From NCBI GenBank assembly GCA_026125445.1, contig JAHCLE010000018.1, positions 1 through 36,254 of the forward strand: 36,254 nt of DNA, written 5' to 3'. Positions 1 to 6,516 of this stretch are shown piece after piece; the first letter of the stretch is position 1, and each line of letters starts with the position of its first letter. The notes under the pieces are model-generated. The model worked only from the letters and a program-made list of their open reading frames with translations. It searched no databases and was not told the DNA's origin. Origin of the DNA: Burkholderiales bacterium (lineage in GTDB: Bacteria; Pseudomonadota; Gammaproteobacteria; Burkholderiales; Usitatibacteraceae). The translations under genes were made by a program, and so were the position numbers.

Positions 1-164
1 AGGCCGCCGCGGAGGACGCGGCGGTCAAGAACTTCCAGGGCAACATGAAGAAGGCCGGAAAGCCCGTTCCGAAGCCCACGCCCATCGCCGCCGCCGCTCC
101 CGCGAAGGCCGCCCCCGCGGCCCCCGCGAAGCCCGCGGAAAAGGCGCCGGCGAAGAAGCCCTGA
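1..164 (+). CDS. C-terminal end of an Ala/Pro/Lys-rich protein (partial)
   Basis: An open frame enters from the left edge and stops at TGA 162-164. About 53 residues are visible. They begin with a short mixed stretch (AVKNFQGNMKKAGK) and then become a low-complexity tail of alternating Ala, Pro and Lys, ending in APAKKP. Such tails occur on periplasmic, cell-envelope and DNA-binding proteins alike, so no function can be given. The next gene, sodC, starts 16 bases after the stop and could be co-transcribed. The start and any domain lie outside the window. Confidence 0.6.
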   Translation, partial: AAAEDAAVKNFQGNMKKAGKPVPKPTPIAAAAPAKAAPAAPAKPAEKAPAKKP

Positions 165-180
165 GTCGGGAGACATCGAC

Positions 181-699
181 ATGAGGGCATTTCTCTCCAC
201 GCTCGCCGCCGGCGTTCTGGTGGCCGGCTGTGCTTCCCTCGGGGGCGCGCCGGGTCCCAAGGCGGTCGCGAACCTCGCTTCCACCAAGGGCAACTCGGCA
301 TCCGGCACCGTCACCTTCGAGCAGCAGGGCGACAAGGTGCGCGTTTCGGGGACCGTCACGGGGCTCAAGGCCAACGCGGAGCACGGCTTCCACGTGCACG
401 AGAAGGGCGATTGCAGCTCCGGCGACGGCATGAGCGCCGGCGGGCACTTCAACCCGCTGGGCAAGGCCCACGGGCACCAGGGCGCCGAGCATCACGCGGG
501 CGACATGCCCAACCTCAGGGCCGACGCCTACGGCGACGCCTCGTTCTCGTTCGAGGTCGCGGGCATCACGGTGGGCTCGGGGGCGACCGACATCGTCGGC
601 CGGGGCCTCATCGTCCACCGCGACCCGGACGACTACAAGAGCCAGCCCGCGGGCAACGCCGGCCCCCGGCTCGCGTGCGCGGTGATCGCCAAGGGCTGA
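181..699 (+). CDS. sodC: Cu/Zn superoxide dismutase, lipoprotein
   Basis: Dismutates superoxide in the periplasm or at a membrane surface. The 172-residue protein opens with a lipoprotein signal whose lipobox is LVAG followed by Cys17, so it is probably lipid-anchored. All family ligands can be read: copper His71, His73, His89 and His146; zinc His89 (bridging), His97, His105 and Asp108. The disulfide pair is Cys78 and Cys166, and the active-site arginine is Arg163 in GPRLAC. The ATG at 181 has a GGGAGA ribosome site 8 bases upstream. The gene lies just behind an unidentified reading frame and is followed by a strong terminator, so it closes its transcription unit. Length and motif spacing fit bacterial SodC without gaps. 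Confidence 0.96.
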   Translation: MRAFLSTLAAGVLVAGCASLGGAPGPKAVANLASTKGNSASGTVTFEQQGDKVRVSGTVTGLKANAEHGFHVHEKGDCSSGDGMSAGGHFNPLGKAHGHQGAEHHAGDMPNLRADAYGDASFSFEVAGITVGSGATDIVGRGLIVHRDPDDYKSQPAGNAGPRLACAVIAKG

Positions 700-717
700 G
701 CGCGCATCGCCCGACGG

Positions 718-742
718 AAAAGGCGGCCTCGGCCGCCTTTTT
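718..742 (+). terminator. Rho-independent terminator of sodC
   Basis: A perfect 10-bp stem (AAAGGCGGCC 718-727, GGCCGCCTTT 730-739) with a two-base gap runs into a T-rich tail. It sits 19 bases after the sodC stop. Confidence 0.88.
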
Positions 743-768
743 CATTTGCGAGACTGGAAACGGGGGAA

Positions 769-880
769 TTCAACACAGAGGACGCAGAGGTAACACAGAG
801 GAAAGGCAACTCGTTCGCGGGACGCATCTCCGGGAAAGAATGGTTTTCCTCTGTGTTGCCTCTGTGTCCTCTGTGTCGAA
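769..880. repeat. Long inverted repeat built from ACACAGAGG-like units
   Basis: The arms at 769-804 and 845-880 are 36 bases each and are reverse complements with three mismatches, all transitions. Two of the three would still pair as G-U in RNA. Each arm contains three near-copies of the unit CACAGAGG, about 10 bases apart. The 40-base centre is unrelated sequence. The element fills the gap between the sodC terminator and the 3' end of the DUF4139 gene, where two transcription units converge. It resembles short dispersed intergenic repeats of the CACAGAGG type that I recall from various bacterial genomes; that assignment is from memory. Confidence 0.9.
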
Positions 881-911
881 GGCCGGTGCCTCCTGACTCC
901 CTACTGCCGAC

Positions 912-2411
912 CTACCACGTGTACCGAACGGTGTAGCGCACGACGGCCTCGCCCTTGGGCGCGACCTTCACGGGGAAGTGGATCGTGCGCGAGTCCTGCT
1001 TCTCGAAGTCGTGCGTCTTCCTCGTGACCGCCCAGTTGGTCCAGCGGTACAGGCTCTCCCGCACCACCACCGCCACCGCCTCGTCGGGCTTCTGGTTGCG
1101 CACGCGGACCTCGATCTCCTCCTCGATCCACTTCGCCGAGGTGTCGATGCGGTAGTCGAGCTGCTTCCTCTCCCCCACGACGTCGAAGGCCGAGCCGAGC
1201 TTCACCTGGACCTTCTCGTCGCGCGCCGTGTGGTCGATGAGGTCCTCGCCGATGAATTCCAGGCTGCCGTCGGCGTCGTCGCGCTTGGAGACGCGCATCT
1301 TGCCCGCGGGCAGCGGCATGCCCAGCCCGTCGGCCTTCGAGTTCTTCAGCCGCAGGTAGACGTCCACCTTGCGGTTCGACTGGGTACCGTAGTTGCGGTC
1401 GGTCATGGGAGAGCCGTAGACCGGGAAGCTCGTTGCCTGGCCGTAGTAGACGAGGTGCTTCTCGCAGGCGACGCCGGCGGCGGTGGGGAAGAGCTCGATC
1501 TGCTTGGTCGAGTTCTGCGCGAGCGAGGCCGGGCGGCCCAGCGTGTAGAGGTGGTACTCGAAGAAAGCCTTCTCCTCGAATCCGGCCGCCTTTGCCTCCT
1601 GCACGCGGCCGAGCGCGGCGGGGGCGGCCGGGTAGGCGCGCGGCGGCTGCGCGCGCTGCACGTCGCCCGCCACGAGCTTGAGCCTCGCGTTCTCGTAGCT
1701 GGCGCCGGACTGGTTCACGATCGTCACCCAGGCGCCCACGTCCAGCCGGCACTGGCCCGGCTTCGGCTCGGCGTAGGCGAGGTTGTAGTCCGCCCACCAG
1801 GTCATGCCGCCCGTCTGGTAGGCGATGCGCGCGTCGTGGGACCCGGCGCGGCCGGTCTCGACGTCCCAGACGAGCGTGGGCTTGCTGATGAGGCCGCCCG
1901 GAAGGCCCGGAAGCGTCACGCCCGAGTAGCCGTTCACGATCCGCACGCCGCCGTCGGCTCCCTTGAGCGTGAGCCCGCCCTGCGTGCCCACGAGCGTGCC
2001 GGTGAACGAGCCCACGCCCTGGCCCCGCGGCTGCTCGACCGTGATCTCGCGGTCCAGGTAGCGCGAAAGCAGCTTCTGCGTGCTGGTGAGGTCGAACTCG
2101 AAGCTCTGCTCGACCACGCGCGTGTCCCGGGGGTCGGTGAGCGAGGCGAAGGAGACGGTCGTGGGATCGATGAGCGCCGGGACGTCGGGCACGCGCAGCA
2201 GGTTGCGGCCCGCCTTCAGGTCGAAGCGGCGGTCCTCGCGCACGAGCGCGTAGCCGGGGATCGCCATGCCTTCGCCGCCGGAGCGGAAGGCCTGCGGCGA
2301 GAGCGTGCCGGGCTGGGCGCTCGAATAGATGGTCACCGCGGTGCCCGAGACGGCGGGCAGGGCGAGCGCGGCGAGGGTGGCGGCGAGGATCGGGCGGCGG
2401 GCGGGTCTCAT
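912..2411 (-). CDS. DUF4139 domain-containing exported protein
   Basis: A 499-residue protein with an N-terminal signal peptide (hydrophobic stretch about residues 8-23). The body matches my knowledge of the DUF4139 family: an early segment with VYSS-like and VPDVPALIDPTTV patterns, a central WWADYNLAY motif, and a C-terminal beta-rich region ending in VVRYTVRYTW. The family is widespread in exported bacterial proteins and has no settled function. The ATG at 2411-2409 has GGAGA 9 bases upstream. The gene is divergent from the MoxR unit with only 80 bases between starts, so the two may share regulation. Its 3' end faces the inverted repeat at 769-880. I cannot assign a substrate or activity. 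Confidence 0.82.
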   Translation of the reverse strand: MRPARRPILAATLAALALPAVSGTAVTIYSSAQPGTLSPQAFRSGGEGMAIPGYALVREDRRFDLKAGRNLLRVPDVPALIDPTTVSFASLTDPRDTRVVEQSFEFDLTSTQKLLSRYLDREITVEQPRGQGVGSFTGTLVGTQGGLTLKGADGGVRIVNGYSGVTLPGLPGGLISKPTLVWDVETGRAGSHDARIAYQTGGMTWWADYNLAYAEPKPGQCRLDVGAWVTIVNQSGASYENARLKLVAGDVQRAQPPRAYPAAPAALGRVQEAKAAGFEEKAFFEYHLYTLGRPASLAQNSTKQIELFPTAAGVACEKHLVYYGQATSFPVYGSPMTDRNYGTQSNRKVDVYLRLKNSKADGLGMPLPAGKMRVSKRDDADGSLEFIGEDLIDHTARDEKVQVKLGSAFDVVGERKQLDYRIDTSAKWIEEEIEVRVRNQKPDEAVAVVVRESLYRWTNWAVTRKTHDFEKQDSRTIHFPVKVAPKGEAVVRYTVRYTW

Positions 2412-2478
2412 GGCGGGGTCTCCATCGGTTCGGTATCGAGTTTAACGGGCGCGACCGGCAAAGGGGTTGACGGGCCGC

Positions 2479-2492
2479 TATACTTCCCGGCA
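2479..2492 (+). promoter_or_regulatory. Candidate -10 box giving a leaderless moxR transcript
   Basis: TATACT at 2479-2484 ends 7 bases before the moxR ATG at 2492, and there is no purine-rich ribosome site between them. If this is the -10 box, transcription starts at or next to the A of the ATG. The matching -35 position (2456-2461, CGGCAA) is poor. A TTGACG at 2467-2472 is too close to serve as the -35. Confidence 0.4.
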
Positions 2493-3334
2493 TGAGATTC
2501 GATGGCACCGACACCTACGTCGCGGACGACGACCTGAAGATCGCGGTCAACGCCGCGGTCACCCTCCAGCGACCTCTGCTCATCAAGGGCGAGCCCGGAA
2601 CCGGGAAGACCATGCTGGCCGAGGAGGTCGCGCGCGCGCTCGGCATGCCCCTCTTCCAGTGGCACATCAAGTCCACCACCAAGGCGCAGCAGGGCCTGTA
2701 CGAGTACGACGCGGTCTCGCGCCTGCGCGACTCGCAGCTCGGCGACGAGAAGGTGAAGGACATCGGCAACTACATCGTGAAGGGCGTTCTCTGGGAGGCC
2801 TTCGACAGCGAGCGCCAGGCTGTGGTGCTGGTCGACGAGATCGACAAGGCCGACATCGAGTTCCCCAACGACCTGCTGCGCGAGCTCGACCGCATGGAGT
2901 TCCACGTCTACGAGACGCGGCAGACGGTGCGCGCGCGCCACCGGCCGGTGATCCTCATCACCTCCAACAACGAGAAGGAGCTCCCGGACGCCTTCCTGCG
3001 GCGCTGCTTCTTCCATTACATCCGCTTCCCCGACAAGGAGACGATGCAGGCCATCGTCGACGTGCACTACCCGGGGATCAAGAAGCAGCTCGTGCAGGCG
3101 GCGCTCGAGAGCTTCTTCGGCATCCGCGAGATGCCGGGGCTCAAGAAGAAGCCCTCCACCTCGGAGCTCCTCGACTGGCTGAAGCTGCTGCTCGCGGAGG
3201 ACATCCCGCCCGAGGCGCTGAGGAGCGAGGGCCACCAGCAGGCGGTTCCGCCGCTCTACGGGGCGCTGCTCAAGAACGAGCAGGACGTCCACCTCTTCGA
3301 GCAGTTGCTGTTCCTGCAGCGCCGCGGCCGCTAG
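2492..3334 (+). CDS. MoxR-family AAA+ ATPase
   Basis: A 280-residue chaperone-like ATPase. Walker A is GEPGTGKT (residues 33-40), Walker B is VVLVDE (111-116), and a sensor-1 asparagine sits in ITSNNEKE (about 157-162). It is followed by the DAFLRRC arginine-finger region (166-172). The family usually works with a VWA-domain partner to mature or assemble metal-containing or other complexes. The VWA partner is present two genes downstream (4029-5204), with one small gene between. The start is chosen at ATG 2492, giving the compact N terminus MRFDGTDTY. There is no Shine-Dalgarno sequence, consistent with a leaderless message. The target complex is not identifiable here: no carbon monoxide or methanol dehydrogenase genes are in the window. 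Confidence 0.93.
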   Translation: MRFDGTDTYVADDDLKIAVNAAVTLQRPLLIKGEPGTGKTMLAEEVARALGMPLFQWHIKSTTKAQQGLYEYDAVSRLRDSQLGDEKVKDIGNYIVKGVLWEAFDSERQAVVLVDEIDKADIEFPNDLLRELDRMEFHVYETRQTVRARHRPVILITSNNEKELPDAFLRRCFFHYIRFPDKETMQAIVDVHYPGIKKQLVQAALESFFGIREMPGLKKKPSTSELLDWLKLLLAEDIPPEALRSEGHQQAVPPLYGALLKNEQDVHLFEQLLFLQRRGR

Positions 3335-3357
3335 CGGCGCGGGGACCGGGAGGATCC

Positions 3358-4023
3358 ATGGCCACGAAGCGCAAGGCGGCCGTGAAGAGGGCCGCGAGGA
3401 AGCCCGCGGCGAGGAAGCCCGCTGCGCGCCGGGCCGCTCCGCGCGGCGTTCTCGCGAAGGCGTCGGGCGAGGCCCTGCGCCTGGCCGGCATCGGCACCGA
3501 TGCGGTGGCGAGGGCCACCGGCAAGGCCTGGGACCAGTGGCTCGCGATCCTCGACAAGGCCGGGGCCATCGCGATGCCGCACAAGGCCATCGCCTCGCTC
3601 CTCGCCGGCAGGTACCGGGTGCCGTCGTGGTGGAGCCAGATGCTCGCCGTGGGTTACGAGCAGGCCCGCGGCCTGAGGAAGCCGCACCAGAAGGCCGACG
3701 GGTTCGCCGCGAGCGCCTCGCGCACCGTGGCCGCCAGCATCGACAGGCTCTACGGCGCCTGGGCGGACCCGAAGCTGCGCGCCCTCTGGCTGGGAGCGGC
3801 GCCGGTCCAGGTCCGGCGCTCCACCGACGGCAGGTCCATGCGGATCACGTGGACGGCCGGCGGCTCCCGGGTGGACGTCACCTTCCACCCGTTGCCCGGC
3901 GGCCGGAGCCGGGTGCAGGTCGAGCATGGCAGGCTTGCCGACGCCGGGGCGCGGGCCGCGCAGAAGGACTTCTGGTCCGGTGCGCTGGACCGCCTGAAGG
4001 CCATGCTCGAGAAGGCGGCGTAG
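3358..4023 (+). CDS. Basic-tailed protein with a DUF4287-like helical region and SRPBCC-like C-terminal domain
   Basis: A 221-residue protein with three visible parts. Residues 1-30 are a histone-H1-like tail of Lys, Arg, Ala and Pro (two KPAAR repeats). Residues about 50-125 are helical, with W-x-x-WL, HKAIA, WWSQM and GYEQARGLR patterns that resemble DUF4287. Residues about 145-221 have the layout of a START/SRPBCC (Hsp90-activator-like) fold, with MRITWTAGGSRVDVTF and a final helix WSGALDRLKAMLE. The ATG at 3358 has GGGAGGA 8 bases upstream. It sits 23 bases after moxR and its stop is 5 bases before the VWA start, so all three are one operon. The basic tail suggests nucleic-acid binding, but that is inference. 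Domain names are by pattern and moderately secure. Confidence 0.75.
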   Translation: MATKRKAAVKRAARKPAARKPAARRAAPRGVLAKASGEALRLAGIGTDAVARATGKAWDQWLAILDKAGAIAMPHKAIASLLAGRYRVPSWWSQMLAVGYEQARGLRKPHQKADGFAASASRTVAASIDRLYGAWADPKLRALWLGAAPVQVRRSTDGRSMRITWTAGGSRVDVTFHPLPGGRSRVQVEHGRLADAGARAAQKDFWSGALDRLKAMLEKAA

Positions 4024-4028
4024 GCGCG

Positions 4029-5204
4029 GTGCTCGTCGACTTCTTCTTCACCGTGCGCAAGGCCGGGGTGCCGGCAAGCGTGAAGGAGTTCCTCACGCTG
4101 CTCTCCGCCCTGGAGCGCGGCGTCGTGTCCGCGAGCGTGGACGACTTCTACGTGCTCTCGCGCGCGACGCTGGTGAAGGACGAGGCCTACTTCGACCGCT
4201 TCGACCTCGCGTTTTCGGCCTGCTTCAAGGGCGTGGCGTCCGTCCCGGACGACCTCGTGAAGGAGATTCCGGGCGAGTGGCTGAGGAAGCTCGCCGAACG
4301 CCACCTTTCCGAGGAGGAGAAGCGACTGGTCGAGTCCCTGGGAGGGTGGGAAAAGCTCATGGAGACGCTCCGGCAGCGCCTCGAGGAGCAGAAGAAGCGC
4401 CACCAGGGCGGCAACAAGTGGATCGGGACCGCGGGGACGTCGCCCTTCGGCGCCTACGGATTCAACCCCGAGGGAATCCGCATCGGGCAGGAGCGATCGC
4501 GCAACCGGCGCGCGGTGAAGGTGTGGGACCAGCGCGAGTTCCGCGACTACGACACCGACCGCGAGCTGGGCGTGAGGAACATCAAGCTCGCGCTGCGCCG
4601 GCTGCGCCGATTCGCGCGCACGGGCGCGCCCGAGGTCCTCGACCTCCCGGACACGATCCGCTCGACGGCCCGCAACGCCGGGTGGCTGGACCTCAAGATC
4701 GTCCCGGAGCTGCACAACGCCGTGAAGGTGCTGCTCTTCCTCGACGTGGGCGGCACCATGGACGACCACATCCAGGTCGTCGAGGAGCTCTTCAGCGCCG
4801 CCCGCACGGAGTTCAAGAACCTCGAGCACTTCTACTTCCACAACTGCGTCTACGAGACGGTGTGGAAGGACAACCGGCGCCGCAACGCCGAGCGCATCCC
4901 GACCGTGGACGTGATGCGCCGGTTCGGCCACGACTACAAGGCGATCTTCGTGGGGGACGCGGCGATGAGCCCCTACGAGCTGGAGCAGGCCGGCGGCAGC
5001 GTCGAGCACTGGAACGACGAGCCCGGGCGCATCTGGCTCGAGCGGATGCTGCGCGCCTGGCCGCGCGCGGCGTGGCTCAACCCGGCGCCCGAGGAACACT
5101 GGGCGTGGACGGTGTCGACGGAGAACATCCGGCGGATATTCGACGGAAGGATGTTCCCGGTGACGTTGAGAGGGCTCGAGGAGGCGATGAAGTCCCTGTC
5201 CTAG
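4029..5204 (+). CDS. VWA-domain CoxE-like protein, partner of MoxR
   Basis: A 391-residue protein. The N-terminal half (1-220) is helical and charged and carries the CoxE/YeaD-type opening LVDFFFTVRKAGVPASVKEF. The C-terminal half is a von Willebrand A domain. Its metal site is slightly degenerate: LFLDVGGTMDD (Asp239, Gly241, Thr243) in place of the usual D-x-S-x-S. A later acidic residue is Asp310 in VGDAAM. The likely start is GTG at 4029, five bases after the preceding stop; no strong ribosome site is seen, which suggests translational coupling. With the upstream MoxR ATPase it forms the classic MoxR/VWA chaperone pair. The client is unknown. Confidence 0.85.
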   Translation: MLVDFFFTVRKAGVPASVKEFLTLLSALERGVVSASVDDFYVLSRATLVKDEAYFDRFDLAFSACFKGVASVPDDLVKEIPGEWLRKLAERHLSEEEKRLVESLGGWEKLMETLRQRLEEQKKRHQGGNKWIGTAGTSPFGAYGFNPEGIRIGQERSRNRRAVKVWDQREFRDYDTDRELGVRNIKLALRRLRRFARTGAPEVLDLPDTIRSTARNAGWLDLKIVPELHNAVKVLLFLDVGGTMDDHIQVVEELFSAARTEFKNLEHFYFHNCVYETVWKDNRRRNAERIPTVDVMRRFGHDYKAIFVGDAAMSPYELEQAGGSVEHWNDEPGRIWLERMLRAWPRAAWLNPAPEEHWAWTVSTENIRRIFDGRMFPVTLRGLEEAMKSLS

Positions 5205-5315
5205 AACGCCCGCTGCCGACCCTAATTACCCGAGCGCCCTCCCGTGCCGCGAGGGGCATCGTCGCGAACGCCACCCCCTGCGATCCTGCGACCCTCGGCA
5301 GGTTCGTCACCGCGC

Positions 5316-5431
5316 GGAGTTCGGGAGGGCTGACCCGATGTGGAGGAGATCGGAGACGCACGAGACGCGAGCCGATCGGACGAGGCCGCGTCGACAATCT
5401 GGAGCTTGGGGAATGAGCCCTCCCGAACTCC
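5316..5431. repeat. 16-bp perfect inverted repeat in a convergent intergenic region
   Basis: GGAGTTCGGGAGGGCT at 5316-5331 is the exact reverse complement of 5416-5431, with 84 bases between. The gap 5205-5453 lies between two genes pointing at each other and has no convincing reading frame. It also holds a small tandem pair CCTGCGAT/CCTGCGAC near 5277-5292. No target-site duplication or U tract is visible, so a transposon remnant, a structured RNA and a termination region all remain possible. Confidence 0.75.
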
Positions 5432-5453
5432 TCCAGCACCTCGACAGCCGGCG

Positions 5454-6485
5454 CTAGACCCGCACGAAACGCCTCAACCCGCCTTCCTCGATGCGCACCA
5501 CCTTGCCCTCGGCCTCGAGGTAGTGCAGGTGCGCGATGGCCTCGCCCATGGCGAAGCCCAGCTGGTGCTCGTCGAGCTTGCGCCGGAACAGCACGGGGAG
5601 CACCTCGTACGCGGTCACCGGCCGATCGCAGGCGGCGTGGAGCTTCTCGAGCCGCTCCGCGTGGTGCGCGCCCAGCTGGATGATGCGAGGGTGCAGGCCC
5701 TCGAAGACGCGGTCGTGCGAGGGAAGCACGCGCACCGAGCCGGGGATGTCGGCGAAGCGCGCGAAGGAGTCGAGGTACAGGCGCAGCGGGTTCGCCTCCG
5801 GCTGGTTGCCCCAGACGCCCACGTTGGTGGTGATGCGCGGCAGGATCTGGTCGCCGGAGATGAGCACGCCCAGCGAGGGGCAGAAGAGCGCCGCGTGCTC
5901 CGGGGCGTGGCCGTGCACGCAGATCACGCGCCAGTCGTGGCCGCCGATGGCGAGCGTGTCGCCGTGCAGCATGCGCCGGTAGGTGCGCGGCAGCTCCGGC
6001 ACGCCGCGCCGGTAGCGGTTGCCCGTGCGGGCCTTCTCGGGGATGGCGGAGACGTCGAGGCCGTTGAGCCCGAAGAAGGCGATGCCCGTGGGACGGTCGA
6101 AGCCCGCGGTGTCGTCGCGCGCGGCGTGCGCGGAGAGGAACTCCGCGGCGGTCATCCAGACGGGTGCGCCCGTGCGCCGGGCGAGCCACTCGGCGCTTCC
6201 CACGTGGTCGGGGTGGTAGTGGGTGACGACGATGCGCTTCACGGGGCGCCCGGCCATCGCGCCCGGGAGGAGCCGCTCCCAGAGCGTCCAGGTTTCCTCG
6301 GTGCCCAGGCCGGTGTCGACCACGGTCCAGCCGTCGCCGTCCTCGAGCAGCCACAGGTTGATGTGGTCCAGCGCGAAGGGCAGCGGCATGCGGATCCACC
6401 ACACGCCGGGGGCGACGGGCATCGCCTCCCCGGGGGCGGGGAGCGTATCGGCGAAGGGATGGCGGACCGCGGTCCTGTCGGTCAT
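5454..6485 (-). CDS. Metallo-beta-lactamase-fold hydrolase
   Basis: A 343-residue cytoplasmic enzyme. The di-metal signature THYHPDHVG gives His89, His91, Asp93 and His94. Further ligand candidates are in VHGHAPEHAALF, ISGDQILP and LPSHDRVF. The C-terminal 90 residues form a helical, winged-helix-like extension, as in the LACTB2/glyoxalase-II-like branch. The substrate cannot be told from sequence: thioesters, lactones and RNA are all known for this fold. The ATG at 6485 lies 31 bases after the stop of the cyclase gene on the same strand, so the two are probably co-transcribed. Its 3' end faces the 249-base region with the 16-bp inverted repeat. Confidence 0.9.
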   Translation of the reverse strand: MTDRTAVRHPFADTLPAPGEAMPVAPGVWWIRMPLPFALDHINLWLLEDGDGWTVVDTGLGTEETWTLWERLLPGAMAGRPVKRIVVTHYHPDHVGSAEWLARRTGAPVWMTAAEFLSAHAARDDTAGFDRPTGIAFFGLNGLDVSAIPEKARTGNRYRRGVPELPRTYRRMLHGDTLAIGGHDWRVICVHGHAPEHAALFCPSLGVLISGDQILPRITTNVGVWGNQPEANPLRLYLDSFARFADIPGSVRVLPSHDRVFEGLHPRIIQLGAHHAERLEKLHAACDRPVTAYEVLPVLFRRKLDEHQLGFAMGEAIAHLHYLEAEGKVVRIEEGGLRRFVRV

Positions 6486-6516
6486 GGGCGGGGCGCCCCG
6501 GGGCGGCGCGCGCGGA

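Noticed and set aside
2467-2472. TTGACG upstream of moxR as a -35 box
   Set aside because: Only six bases separate it from TATACT, too short for a sigma-70 promoter.
978-2495. Long plus-strand open frame of 505 codons opposite the DUF4139 gene
   Set aside because: Its composition is Arg/Val/Leu/His noise typical of the antisense frame of a GC-rich gene, with no domain. The minus-strand gene has a signal peptide and family motifs.
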